Of a stretch of DNA of 64,000 bases, positions 42,024 through 50,465 are shown in pieces. The stretch comes from Schlegelella_A sp036263655 (GTDB taxonomy: Bacteria > Pseudomonadota > Gammaproteobacteria > Burkholderiales > Burkholderiaceae_C), in NCBI GenBank assembly GCA_036263655.1, contig DATAGP010000005.1, positions 31,500-95,499 on the forward strand. The letters are read 5' to 3'. The number at the start of each line of letters is the position of its first letter. Position 1 is the first letter of the stretch. Made by a program: the position numbers and the translations under genes. A model generated the notes under the pieces. The model did not search any database. It saw only the letters and a program-made list of their open reading frames with translations, and was not told where the DNA came from.

Positions 42024-44582
42024 CTACGGCCGGAACGAGAGGATTTTCATGGCCGCGGCGAGCGTCTGCCGCGAGTTCCAGTAGCCGGCCCAGGGATCGG
42101 CGGGCTCGAAGCTGAGGTACTCGCGCGCCGTCGCGATGGTCCACTGCGCCCCGCCCTTGAGGCTCATGAGCTGCTCCCACGACACCGGCATCGAGACGCC
42201 TAGGCCGGGCCGCGAACGCGCCGAGAACGCCGCCGCGGTGGTCTGGCCGTGGCCGTTGCGCAGGTAGTCGACGAAGATGCGGCCGACCCGGTTGGCGCCG
42301 CCGCTCTTGGCGACGAAGCGCTGCGGGATCGCACGCGCCAGGTGCTGGACGATCGCCTGCGACACGCCCTTCACCGTCTCGTCGTCGAGCTTCGGCGCCA
42401 GCGGCACGACGACGTGCAGGCCCTTGCCGCCGCTCGTCTTCAGCCAGCTCTCGAGCTTCAGCTCGGTGAGCATTGCCCGCATCAGCACCGCGGCCTCGAG
42501 GATGTGCGCCCAGGTGACGCCTTCGCCCGGGTCGAGGTCGAAGACGACGCGGTCGGGCCGGTCGATGTGGCGGACCGTCGAGTTCCAGGTGTGGAACTCG
42601 ATGGTGTTCATCTGCGCCGCCGAGAGCAGCGCGTCGGCGGTGTCGACCGCGAGCAGCGGACCGTGGCCGGGCCACAGCTTCGCATCGAGGATGCGCAGGC
42701 CGGGCATGCGCGTCTCCGGATGCTTCTGGAAGAACAGCTCGCCGCCGATGCCCTCCGGCGCGCGCACCAGCGAGACCGGGCGGTCCTTCAGGTGCGGCAG
42801 CATGCGCTCGGCGATGCTCTCGTAGTAGCGGACCAGGGCCACCTTCGTCAGTCCCGTCGATGGGTCGATGACCCGCTCCGGGTTCGTCACCTTGACGCTC
42901 GATGCCATCGGCGCGGCACTCGCGACGGCGCCGTCCGGCACCCGCGCCACCTCCCGCGTGACCTCCTTCGCCGGCTTGTCGGCGCGCAGCGATCCGAACA
43001 CCGCGTGACGGATGTGGCCGTCGGGCGTCCACTCGCGGAACGACACCTCGGCGACCAGCTCGGGCCGGACCCAGCGCTCGCCGCCGGCGGTGCGACGCGA
43101 CCAGCGGCCGGGCTTCACCGAGGCCACGTCGAGCGTCGGCGTCTTCGTCTCCAGCGCCACCAGCCGCTCGTGCAGCTCGCGCCCGGTCCTGGCGTTCCAG
43201 CCGGTGCCGACGTTGCCGGAATAGACCAGCTCGCCGTCCCCGTAGGTGCCGAGGAGGAGGCTGCCGACCTCGCGCGCCGCGTTGCTGCGGTCGGTGAAGC
43301 CGCAGATCACGAACTCCTGGCGCAGGGCGACCTTCAGCTTCAGCCAGGTCTCGGTGCGCTGCGACACGTACGGCGCGTCGGGCCGCTTGAGGATGATCCC
43401 TTCGAGGCTCATGCGCCGCGCCGCCTCGAGCACCTGCAGCGGCGGCGCGTCGATGGTCCGGCTCAGGCGCACCCGGTCGTTCGGGTGGCGCTCGACGATC
43501 TCCTCGAGCAGCGCACGGCGCGCGAGCAAGGGCACCTTGCGCAGGTCGCGGCCGGCGTGGAACGGCAGGTCGAAGACGAAGTACTCGATGGCCTCGCTGC
43601 TGGCGCTGTCGATCGCGTTCTGCAAGGCGTTGAAATCGGGCACGCCGGCCTCGCCCAGGACCACGATCTCGCCGTCGAGCCAGGCCGAGTGGAAGCCGAG
43701 CGCCTCGACCGCCTGCGCTAGCGCCGGCATCTTGTCGGTCCAGTCGTGGCCGCCGCGCGTGATCAGCCTCGCCCGGCCCTTGTCGACGCGGGCCATCAGC
43801 CGATACCCGTCGAACTTGGTCTCGACGAGCCAGTCCCCGGTCGGCGGCGCGGCGACCAGCGTGGCGAGCTGCGGCTCCAGCTTCGCCGGCAGCGGAGCCT
43901 TGACGGCCGCGGCGAGCTCCGGCGCCGCGTGCGCATCGACCGACGCGGCGGCGGCCGTGCGCAGCCTGGTGCCGCGCGGCTCGCGCTCCTCGAGCGGGCC
44001 GAGCGGCCTGGCGACGACGCTGTCGGGCAGGGCGGCGATGACGTCGTACTCGGCGAGCGGCCGCGCCCATTCGTCGCGCTTCTTGAACAGCATCCACGCG
44101 TCCTGCTTGTCGCCCGGCTTGGCGATGCGGACCAGCTCCCACAGCCCGGCGAGCTTCTCGCCGTGCAGGCGGAACACGAGCTTGCCCTTCTGCATGCCCT
44201 CGTCGACGTCGCCGACCGGCTCCCACGTGCCGCGGTCCCAGACGATCACGGTGCCGGCACCGTACTGTCGCGGCGGGATCGTGCCCTCGAACGAGCCGTA
44301 GTCGAGCGGATGGTCCTCGACATGGATCGCCATCTGCATCTTCGACGGGTCGTACGACGGCCCCTTGGGCACGGCCCAGCTCAGCAGAACGCCGCGGTGC
44401 TCGAGACGGAAGTCGTAGTGCAGGCGGCTGGCCCAGTGCTTCTGGACGACGAAGCCCGGGCGCTCGTCCGCCTTGCGCCTGGCCAGCCCGGTCGTGCCGG
44501 AAGGCTCGGCCGTGACCTTGAAGTTGCGCTTCTGCCGGTAGCGCGACAGGGGAGCGTCGGGGCGGGAGGCGGGATCGGCCAT
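42024..44582 (-). CDS. ligD: ATP-dependent DNA ligase LigD (phosphoesterase-ligase-polymerase)
   Basis: An 852-residue LigD with all three modules. Phosphoesterase, about 30-175 (HYDFRLEHRGVLLSWAVPKG; HVEDHPLDYGSFEGTIP). Ligase, about 230-535, with nucleotidyl-acceptor K256 in ETKFDGYRL, LDGEIVVL, and WLKLKVALRQEFVICGFT. Polymerase/primase, about 560-852, with RVVFDLDPGEGVTWA metal ligands and KTSGGKGLHVVVPL. The order PE-Lig-Pol is that of the Pseudomonas enzyme. It trims, fills and seals broken DNA ends with Ku. The start at 44582 gives the usual N-terminus (SRYRQKRNFKVTAEP). First gene of the operon. Complete catalytic residues suggest an active enzyme. Confidence 0.96.
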   Translation of the reverse strand: MADPASRPDAPLSRYRQKRNFKVTAEPSGTTGLARRKADERPGFVVQKHWASRLHYDFRLEHRGVLLSWAVPKGPSYDPSKMQMAIHVEDHPLDYGSFEGTIPPRQYGAGTVIVWDRGTWEPVGDVDEGMQKGKLVFRLHGEKLAGLWELVRIAKPGDKQDAWMLFKKRDEWARPLAEYDVIAALPDSVVARPLGPLEEREPRGTRLRTAAAASVDAHAAPELAAAVKAPLPAKLEPQLATLVAAPPTGDWLVETKFDGYRLMARVDKGRARLITRGGHDWTDKMPALAQAVEALGFHSAWLDGEIVVLGEAGVPDFNALQNAIDSASSEAIEYFVFDLPFHAGRDLRKVPLLARRALLEEIVERHPNDRVRLSRTIDAPPLQVLEAARRMSLEGIILKRPDAPYVSQRTETWLKLKVALRQEFVICGFTDRSNAAREVGSLLLGTYGDGELVYSGNVGTGWNARTGRELHERLVALETKTPTLDVASVKPGRWSRRTAGGERWVRPELVAEVSFREWTPDGHIRHAVFGSLRADKPAKEVTREVARVPDGAVASAAPMASSVKVTNPERVIDPSTGLTKVALVRYYESIAERMLPHLKDRPVSLVRAPEGIGGELFFQKHPETRMPGLRILDAKLWPGHGPLLAVDTADALLSAAQMNTIEFHTWNSTVRHIDRPDRVVFDLDPGEGVTWAHILEAAVLMRAMLTELKLESWLKTSGGKGLHVVVPLAPKLDDETVKGVSQAIVQHLARAIPQRFVAKSGGANRVGRIFVDYLRNGHGQTTAAAFSARSRPGLGVSMPVSWEQLMSLKGGAQWTIATAREYLSFEPADPWAGYWNSRQTLAAAMKILSFRP

Positions 44583-44673
44583 GCCGGCCGAGAATGCCAC
44601 AGGGGCCGTGCCGCACCGGGGTGCTGAGGCATCATCCCGGCCTCCGCCCGCCTGGACTCCGCACGTGCACCGC

Positions 44674-45048
44674 ATGCCGCCCGACCTTCCCGCTCTCGCC
44701 GGCGCCGCCCTCGTCGTGGCCGCGCTCGCCGGCTGCGGCACCTTCAAGAACAACGAGGAGTCGCAGGCGGTGGTCAGCAAGCGGGTGGTCGGCATGGCTG
44801 CCGGCGACTTCTTCCAGGAGTTCGGCCGCTACCGCAGCCGCACCGAGAACCCGGACGGATCGGCGCTCTACCGCTGGGAGTCCGACATGGGCCGCGCGCT
44901 GCCGGGTCCGTTCGGGCCCGACGAACGCGTCTGCCGCATGAACGTCTTCGCCGACAAGCGCGGCCGCATCGAGAGCGTCACCATCCTGCTCGACGACCTC
45001 GGCCGCACCAGCAGCTCGCGCTGCTCCGAGCTGTTCAGGCCGAAATAA
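44674..45048 (+). CDS. Small lipoprotein of unknown function
   Basis: A 124-residue exported protein. The signal ends in a lipobox (VAALAGCGTF), so it is probably a lipoprotein. The mature part is mixed polar (SQAVVSKRVVGMAAGDFFQE, then RYRSRTENPDGSALYRWES) and includes a pair of Cys (VCRMN, SRCSELF) that may form a disulphide. I do not recognise the family, though small betaproteobacterial lipoproteins with a similar YRWES block exist. It is divergent from ligD (91 nt). Its last 14 nt overlap the convergent lysozyme-like gene. The start is the ATG before PPDLPALAG; no strong ribosome-binding site is visible. Confidence 0.75.
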   Translation: MPPDLPALAGAALVVAALAGCGTFKNNEESQAVVSKRVVGMAAGDFFQEFGRYRSRTENPDGSALYRWESDMGRALPGPFGPDERVCRMNVFADKRGRIESVTILLDDLGRTSSSRCSELFRPK

Positions 45049-45973
45049 CGCGCTCGCCCTTCGCGCGCTTCCCGGCGGGCAGCTTGCGGGGCGCGGTCAC
45101 CTTCTTCGCCACGGCTTTCTTGTCCACCGCTTTCTTCGCCGCCACTTTCTTCGCGCTGCGCTTCGCCGACGCCGGCTTCCTTGCGCTCGTCGCCTTCCTC
45201 GTCGCCTTCTTCATCGCCTTCCTCGCCGGCGACAGCGCCGGAGGCGGAGCGCGCCTGCCGCGCGTGGCCGCCGCCGCTGCGACGGCCGGCGGCGCCACCT
45301 GCACGCTGTGCGCGAGCTGGAGGAAGCTGAAGAAGTTCTCGCCGTAGAACTTCCTGCCGTCGAAGAAGCCCTGCTTCAGTCCCTTGGCCGGGTTGAAGCG
45401 GCCGGTGTTGTAGGCGATGGCGACGGCGGTCATCTCGTGGTCGCTCAGGCTCGGCCTGCCGTCGAGGCCGATCCGCCTCGCCGCCGCGCGCAGCTCGCCG
45501 ACGCAGCGGCGCAGCGCGTGCCCGAAGTCGGCGTAGCGACGCTCGAGGAAGTACGCCGGATCGCTGCGGAAGAACTGCAGGTCGAGCTGGAAGATGCCGA
45601 AGCCGTGGCAGAACTTGTCCGGCCGGGCCGCGGCGGGGCCGTAGCCCCGGATGAAACCCGCCATGTCGACCAGGCCCTGCCGCGCGAGCTCGAACATGCG
45701 CGCGCCGTCCGGCGCCGCGAGCAGCTCGGCCTTGTTCTTCGGGAACGCGCGCCGGCCGCCGGTGGCGCTCGCATCGATCGTGTCGCCGACGCAGAGCTCG
45801 AGGATGCGCGGCGTCGACAGGCCCTTTCGACGCAGCACGGGCCAGATCCCGCCGGTCTCCTGGCAGGCGATCGCCGTGACCATGTCGACGGTGAAGGGCG
45901 TGCCGGCGAGCGCGGGCACGATGGCGTCCTGGAACTGGCTCTTGAACCAGGCGACGTCCTGGGCAGTCGGCAT
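45035..45973 (-). CDS. Lysozyme-like domain protein with histone-H1-like Lys/Ala tail
   Basis: A 312-residue protein of two unlike parts. Residues 1 to about 225 look like a lysozyme/transglycosylase fold: a helix with AIACQETGGIW (likely catalytic Glu), HGFGIFQLDLQFF and AIAYNTGRF, matching the E...GxxQ...AYNxG pattern. There is no signal peptide. Residues about 250-312 are a Lys/Ala/Arg/Pro-rich tail with repeated KKA/KKV units (KKATRKATSA, KKVAAKKAVDKKAVAKKV), like histone-H1-like or AlgP-type DNA-binding tails. The start at 45973 has AGGAA upstream. It could act on peptidoglycan, or be a cytoplasmic DNA-associated protein with a lysozyme fold. Overlaps the convergent lipoprotein gene by 14 nt. 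Confidence 0.78.
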   Translation of the reverse strand: MPTAQDVAWFKSQFQDAIVPALAGTPFTVDMVTAIACQETGGIWPVLRRKGLSTPRILELCVGDTIDASATGGRRAFPKNKAELLAAPDGARMFELARQGLVDMAGFIRGYGPAAARPDKFCHGFGIFQLDLQFFRSDPAYFLERRYADFGHALRRCVGELRAAARRIGLDGRPSLSDHEMTAVAIAYNTGRFNPAKGLKQGFFDGRKFYGENFFSFLQLAHSVQVAPPAVAAAAATRGRRAPPPALSPARKAMKKATRKATSARKPASAKRSAKKVAAKKAVDKKAVAKKVTAPRKLPAGKRAKGERVISA

Positions 45974-46113
45974 GGCATTCCTCACCGGTGGCGCGCGAGA
46001 TGGCAGTGTGTCTCGAAGCGGCCCGCGCTTCAATGCTGCCGGAGACACGGCCTCGTTCCGTAGACTCGTGTCGCATCCTGGCCATGCGCGGCGCGGACGA
46101 GGGGGAGCGTGCG

Positions 46114-47361
46114 ATGAAGAAGGGTCTGAAGGCGCTCGTCGTCGGCATCGTGGCGCTCGCCGGCACGGCGGCGCTCGTCCTGCTGGCCATGCGCTACCTC
46201 GTGACGGCGACCTTCGACCCGCCCCAGCGTGCCGGCCCGCCGGCGCTCGTCATGCCCGACGGCGATCCGCAGGTCTGGCTGGTGACCACGCAGGAGGAGC
46301 GCCGCGTGGTCGGCGGCATGGACGGCGTGGCGACCGAAACGCTGCAGCACGTCGAGCTGCGCAGCTTCGACTCGCGCACAGCGCGTCCGCTCTGGAAGCG
46401 GCGGATGCTGACGCTCGCCGACGAGCGCGGGCGGGTGGCGCCGCGCGCCCGCATCCTCGGCCAGGACGGCAACGTCGTCTGGCTGTTCATCGCCGACCAG
46501 CCGGTGGCCGTCGCGGCGCTCGACGGCGAGGTTCGCGCCACGCGAAGCCATCTCGAGGAGAAGAACCCGGCGCTGCGCGGCCTCCTGCCCGACAAGCTCG
46601 ACTTCTACGCCTTCGACGCCGGACTCGTGATCACCGCCGCCGACGCGCGCCGGCACCTCGTTGGCGGCACCGACTGGCTGGCCCGCGACTACCGGCCGGC
46701 CAGCGACGATCACTTCAGACGCATCACCTTCAACGCGACGCAGTGGAACGGCGGCTGGCGCACCGCCGACTTCACGACGCGGCACGGCACGGTGCTCGGC
46801 CGCTGGCTCGGCCTGCACTCCGATGCCGAGGCGGCCGACGCCGGCGACGACGGCTTCGGCGACAAGATCAAGGACCCGACGCGCGTGCGCACCGAGAGCA
46901 GCCCGGTGCGGCGGGCACTGCGCCAAGCCCGCATCGGCCGCACGAAGGTGTTCAGCGAAGGGAGCCACCCGCGCCTCTTCGATGTCGCGGCGATCCCGGG
47001 CAGGGCCGACTACCTCGACGCCGGCTTCCTGGTCGCGGCCGGCACCAGGCTGCCGCTTGAGCTTGCGTCGCCGCGCGGGGTGGTGGTCGTGCACCGGACG
47101 CGCGCCGATGCGCAGGGCAGGATGGCGATGACCCGCCTCGACGAGCGACTGAACAGCGCCTGGACGGCGACGCTGCCCTTCGCCGAGATCGCCAACCGCT
47201 GGCAGATGCCCGACCGCTTGATCCTCTACGGACCCGTGCCCGACACCGACGCGCGGCCCGGCCGGCAACACGAAGGCATCGCGGTCCTCGGCCTCGACAG
47301 CGGCGCCTGGCGCGGCTGGAACGTCGGTCTCGAGCAGGAGATCGCGGCCGCGCCTCGCTAG
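46114..47361 (+). CDS. PA2928-like membrane-anchored protein
   Basis: A 415-residue protein with one N-terminal membrane anchor (LKALVVGIVALAGTAALVLL) and a large extracytoplasmic domain. The domain opens with DPQVWLVTTQEERRVVGGMD and has repeated strand-like stretches (GNVVWLFIADQPVAVAAL, HGTVLGRWLGLHSD), suggesting a beta-propeller-like fold. It resembles what I recall of Pseudomonas PA2928-family proteins; function unknown. The start is set by GGGGGAG six bases upstream of ATG 46114. It is convergent with, and overlaps by 4 nt, the FAD/Fe-S dehydrogenase gene. Confidence 0.72.
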   Translation: MKKGLKALVVGIVALAGTAALVLLAMRYLVTATFDPPQRAGPPALVMPDGDPQVWLVTTQEERRVVGGMDGVATETLQHVELRSFDSRTARPLWKRRMLTLADERGRVAPRARILGQDGNVVWLFIADQPVAVAALDGEVRATRSHLEEKNPALRGLLPDKLDFYAFDAGLVITAADARRHLVGGTDWLARDYRPASDDHFRRITFNATQWNGGWRTADFTTRHGTVLGRWLGLHSDAEAADAGDDGFGDKIKDPTRVRTESSPVRRALRQARIGRTKVFSEGSHPRLFDVAAIPGRADYLDAGFLVAAGTRLPLELASPRGVVVVHRTRADAQGRMAMTRLDERLNSAWTATLPFAEIANRWQMPDRLILYGPVPDTDARPGRQHEGIAVLGLDSGAWRGWNVGLEQEIAAAPR

Positions 47362-50300
47362 GCCGGGCTGGCGGCACGGTCGGCTCGACGCGCCGGCGCG
47401 GTCGCGTCCCGGCCCGGCGCGCCCCGCGGCAGGACGTCCTCGAGCAGCCGCGCGACGTGGATCGCGTCGCGCCCGGCGCCGGCGGCGATCTGCTGCCGGC
47501 AGCTGGTGCCGTCGGCGACGACGATGGCCTCCGGCACCCGGCGCACCGCGGGCAGCAGGCTCAGCTCGGCCATCTGCATCGACACGCCCTCGTGGCGCGC
47601 CTCGTAGCCGAAGCTGCCCGCCATGCCGCAGCACGAGCTCTCGATCAGCTCGGGCTTCGCGCCGGGGATCAGGCGCAGCACCTCGAGCACCGGCGCGACC
47701 GCGCCGAACGCCTTCTGGTGACAGTGGCCGTGCACGAGGAGCGGCCGGGCGATGGGCTCGAAGGCCAGCTCGAAGCGGCCGGCCTTGGCCTCGCGGGCGA
47801 TGAACTCCTCGAGCAGCATCGCCTGCAGGGCGACGGTACCGGCCTTCTCGCCCAGGTTCATCGCCAGGGCCTCGTCGCGAAGGGTGAGCAGGCACGAGGG
47901 CTCGAGGCCGACGACGGCGATGCCGGCTTGGGCGAAAGGCAGCAGTGCGTCGACGAGCTCCGAGGCCCGCCGCTTCGCCTCGTCGACCTGGCCGCTCGCC
48001 AGCCAGGTGCGACCGCAGCAATGGTGGCCGCCCGCCTTCGCCGGCGTGTGCAGGGTGTAGCCGGCGGCCCCCAGGACGCGTGCCGCGGCGAGCGCGTTCT
48101 CGCTCTCGAAGACGCCGTTGAAGGTGTCGACGAAGAGCACCGCCGCCTTGCCGCCGCCCCGCGCCGCCGCCAGCGTCGCCTCCGCGCCGGCGAACAGCGA
48201 GGCATCGCGGGCGCGCCAGAAGGTGTCGCTCCGCCAGACGGGCAGGCGGCGCCGCGCCGAGAAGCCGAGCAGCTTCTCGCTCAGCCAGGCCGCACCCGGA
48301 ACGCGGTCGCGCAGGTTCGGCAGCCAGGGCACGCGGCTGAGGCCGGCGGCGTAGTCCGGAAGCTGCGCCACGAGCCGGTCCTTCAGGGTCCAGCCGTGCC
48401 GTCGCTTGTAGTGGGCGAGGAACTCGATCTTCATGCGCGCCATGTCGACGCCGGTCGGGCACTCGCGCCGGCAGCCCTTGCACGAGACGCAGAGGTCGAG
48501 CGTTTCGTACATCGCTTCGCTGGTGAAGCCGTCCTCGCCGAGCTGGCCGGAGAGCGCGAGGCGCAGGGTGTTGGCTCGGCCGCGCGTCAGGTGCTGCTCG
48601 TCGCGCGTGACGCGGTAGCTCGGGCACATCGTGCCGGCGTCGAACTTGCGGCAGTGGCCGTTGTTGTTGCACATCTCGGCCGCCTTGGCGAAGCCGCCGG
48701 TGCTGTCGCCGCCGCTGCCCGGCGCCGAGATCGCTTCGGTGCGCGGGTCGTTCTGCACGTTCCACGCCGACCAGTCGAGCACCGGCACCAGCGCGATCGT
48801 CCGGTAGGGGGCCGGTGCCTCAGGCGGCGTAAAGCGGAACAGGGCGCCGTCGTCCATGCGCGGCGGGTCGACGATTCGATTCGGGCTGAACAGCGTCTCG
48901 GGATCGAGCTCGCGCTTGATGGCACGGAACGCCTCGTTCAGCGCCGGGCCGAACTGCCACTCGATCCACTCGCCGCGGCAGAGCCCGTCGCCGTGCTCGC
49001 CGCTGAAGGCGCCCTTGTACCGGCGCACCAGCGCCGACGCTTCCTCGGCGATCGCCCGCATCTTCGCGGCGCCGTCGCGTCGCATGTCGAGGATCGGCCG
49101 GACGTGCAGCGTGCCGACGGACGCATGCGCGTACCAGGTGCCGCGCGTGCCGTGCCGCGCGAAGACCTCGGTGAGGGCGTCGGTGTAGTCGGCCAGGTGC
49201 TCGAGCGGGACGGCGCAGTCCTCGATGAAGCTCACCGGCTTGCCGTCGCCCTTCAGGCTCATCATGATGTTGAGCCCGGCCTTGCGCACTTCCCACAGGT
49301 TCTTCTGCGCCGCCTCGTCGGCCATCTCGACGACGCTGTCCGGCAGGCCGAGCTCGCCCATCAGCTCGCCGAGCCGGCGCAGCGGATCGAGCAGCCAATC
49401 CCGCGAATCGCCGGCGAACTCGACGAGCAGGATCGCCGCCGGCGCGCCGATCAGCGCCGTGCGCATCGTCGGCTCGAACGCGGGATTGGCGAGGGCCAGG
49501 TCGATCATCGTGCGGTCGACCAGCTCGACCGCCGTCGGGCCGAGCGTGACGATGTGCTGCGCCGCCGCCATGGCCGCGCGGAAGGTGGGGAAGTTGACGA
49601 CCCCGAGCACGCGCGCCTTCGGCAACGGCGCGAGCTTCAGCGTCAGCTCGCGCGACCAGGCGAGCGTGCCTTCGGCGCCGACCAGCAGGTGCGCCAGGTT
49701 GACGCTGCCGTCGCCGGTGTAGGGCTTCTCGCTCTGGCAGTCGAAGATGTCGAGGTTGTAGCCGGCGACGCGGCGCAGCACCTTCGGCCAGCGGCTCCGG
49801 ATCTCGGCCGCGTGCCGCAGCGCCAGCTCGCGCACGAAGGCGCCGATCGCCGCGGCGCGCCCGCTCGCCGCCGAGAGCGGCCCGAAGTCGAGCTCGGCGC
49901 CGTCCGCGAGGCGGGCGCGGATGCCGAGCACGTTGTGCACCATGTTGCCGTAGGCGATGGAGCGCGAGCCGCAGGAGTTGTTGCCGGCCATCCCGCCGAG
50001 GGTCGCCTGCGCGCTCGTCGACACGTCGACCGGGAACCAGACGCCCTTGGCCTTCAGCTGCGCGTTCAGGTGGTCGAGGACGAGGCCCGGCTCGACCGTC
50101 GCCGTCATCGCCTCGGCGTCGACCGCGAGGACGCGGCGCAGGTGCTTGGTGGTGTCGATGACGAGGCCGGCGCCGGTCGTCTGGCCGCACTGGCTCGAGC
50201 CGCCGCCGCGCGGCACGACGGGCACGCCGAGCTCGCGCGCGATCTGCAGCGCGACGGCGACGTCGCGATCGCTCTTGGGCACGAGCACGCCGATGGGCAC

Positions 50301-50447
50301 GACCTGGTAGATGGACGCGTCGGTGGCATAGCGGCCGCGGTCGTCGGCGGCGAACAGGACGTCGCCCTCGGTCTCGCGGCGCAGGCGCCGGGCGAGCGCC
50401 TCCGACACATCGTTCGCGGGGGCCGGGAAGGACACCATGGAGGTCAT
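47358..50447 (-). CDS. FAD-binding/Fe-S oxidoreductase (GlcD-GlcF or YdiJ-like)
   Basis: A 1029-residue fusion of a flavin dehydrogenase and an iron-sulfur/CCG protein. Residues about 30-500: PCMH-type FAD domain (VPVVPRGGGSSQCGQTTGAG; LGGMAGNNSCGSRSIAYGN) and FAD-oxidase C domain ending SGEHGDGLCRGEW, ELDPETLFSPNRIV. Residues about 580-690: two Fe-S segments (CNNNGHCRKFDAGTMCPSYR; CVSCKGCRRECPTGVDM). The C-terminal third holds CCG repeats (GGHHCCGRTW, ESSCCGMAGSFG) for quinone-linked electron transfer. Relatives oxidise D-lactate, glycolate or D-2-hydroxyglutarate. The start (50447 or 50438) lies only 18 nt from the divergent aminotransferase start. A hydroxyacid role is inferred. Confidence 0.9.
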   Translation of the reverse strand: MTSMVSFPAPANDVSEALARRLRRETEGDVLFAADDRGRYATDASIYQVVPIGVLVPKSDRDVAVALQIARELGVPVVPRGGGSSQCGQTTGAGLVIDTTKHLRRVLAVDAEAMTATVEPGLVLDHLNAQLKAKGVWFPVDVSTSAQATLGGMAGNNSCGSRSIAYGNMVHNVLGIRARLADGAELDFGPLSAASGRAAAIGAFVRELALRHAAEIRSRWPKVLRRVAGYNLDIFDCQSEKPYTGDGSVNLAHLLVGAEGTLAWSRELTLKLAPLPKARVLGVVNFPTFRAAMAAAQHIVTLGPTAVELVDRTMIDLALANPAFEPTMRTALIGAPAAILLVEFAGDSRDWLLDPLRRLGELMGELGLPDSVVEMADEAAQKNLWEVRKAGLNIMMSLKGDGKPVSFIEDCAVPLEHLADYTDALTEVFARHGTRGTWYAHASVGTLHVRPILDMRRDGAAKMRAIAEEASALVRRYKGAFSGEHGDGLCRGEWIEWQFGPALNEAFRAIKRELDPETLFSPNRIVDPPRMDDGALFRFTPPEAPAPYRTIALVPVLDWSAWNVQNDPRTEAISAPGSGGDSTGGFAKAAEMCNNNGHCRKFDAGTMCPSYRVTRDEQHLTRGRANTLRLALSGQLGEDGFTSEAMYETLDLCVSCKGCRRECPTGVDMARMKIEFLAHYKRRHGWTLKDRLVAQLPDYAAGLSRVPWLPNLRDRVPGAAWLSEKLLGFSARRRLPVWRSDTFWRARDASLFAGAEATLAAARGGGKAAVLFVDTFNGVFESENALAAARVLGAAGYTLHTPAKAGGHHCCGRTWLASGQVDEAKRRASELVDALLPFAQAGIAVVGLEPSCLLTLRDEALAMNLGEKAGTVALQAMLLEEFIAREAKAGRFELAFEPIARPLLVHGHCHQKAFGAVAPVLEVLRLIPGAKPELIESSCCGMAGSFGYEARHEGVSMQMAELSLLPAVRRVPEAIVVADGTSCRQQIAAGAGRDAIHVARLLEDVLPRGAPGRDATAPARRADRAASPA

Positions 50448-50465
50448 GCGAGATTGAATGCCAGA

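Noticed and set aside
40069..44616. Single giant frame through MerR-TPR, Ku and LigD regions
   Set aside because: Only the last 296 residues are meaningful; the rest reads the ku and ligD genes in the wrong frame.
47457..50465. Very long plus-strand open frame opposite the FAD/Fe-S dehydrogenase
   Set aside because: It is the antisense shadow of a real GC-rich gene. Its translation is Arg/His/Ala-rich without motifs; only the part from 50466 on is a genuine gene.
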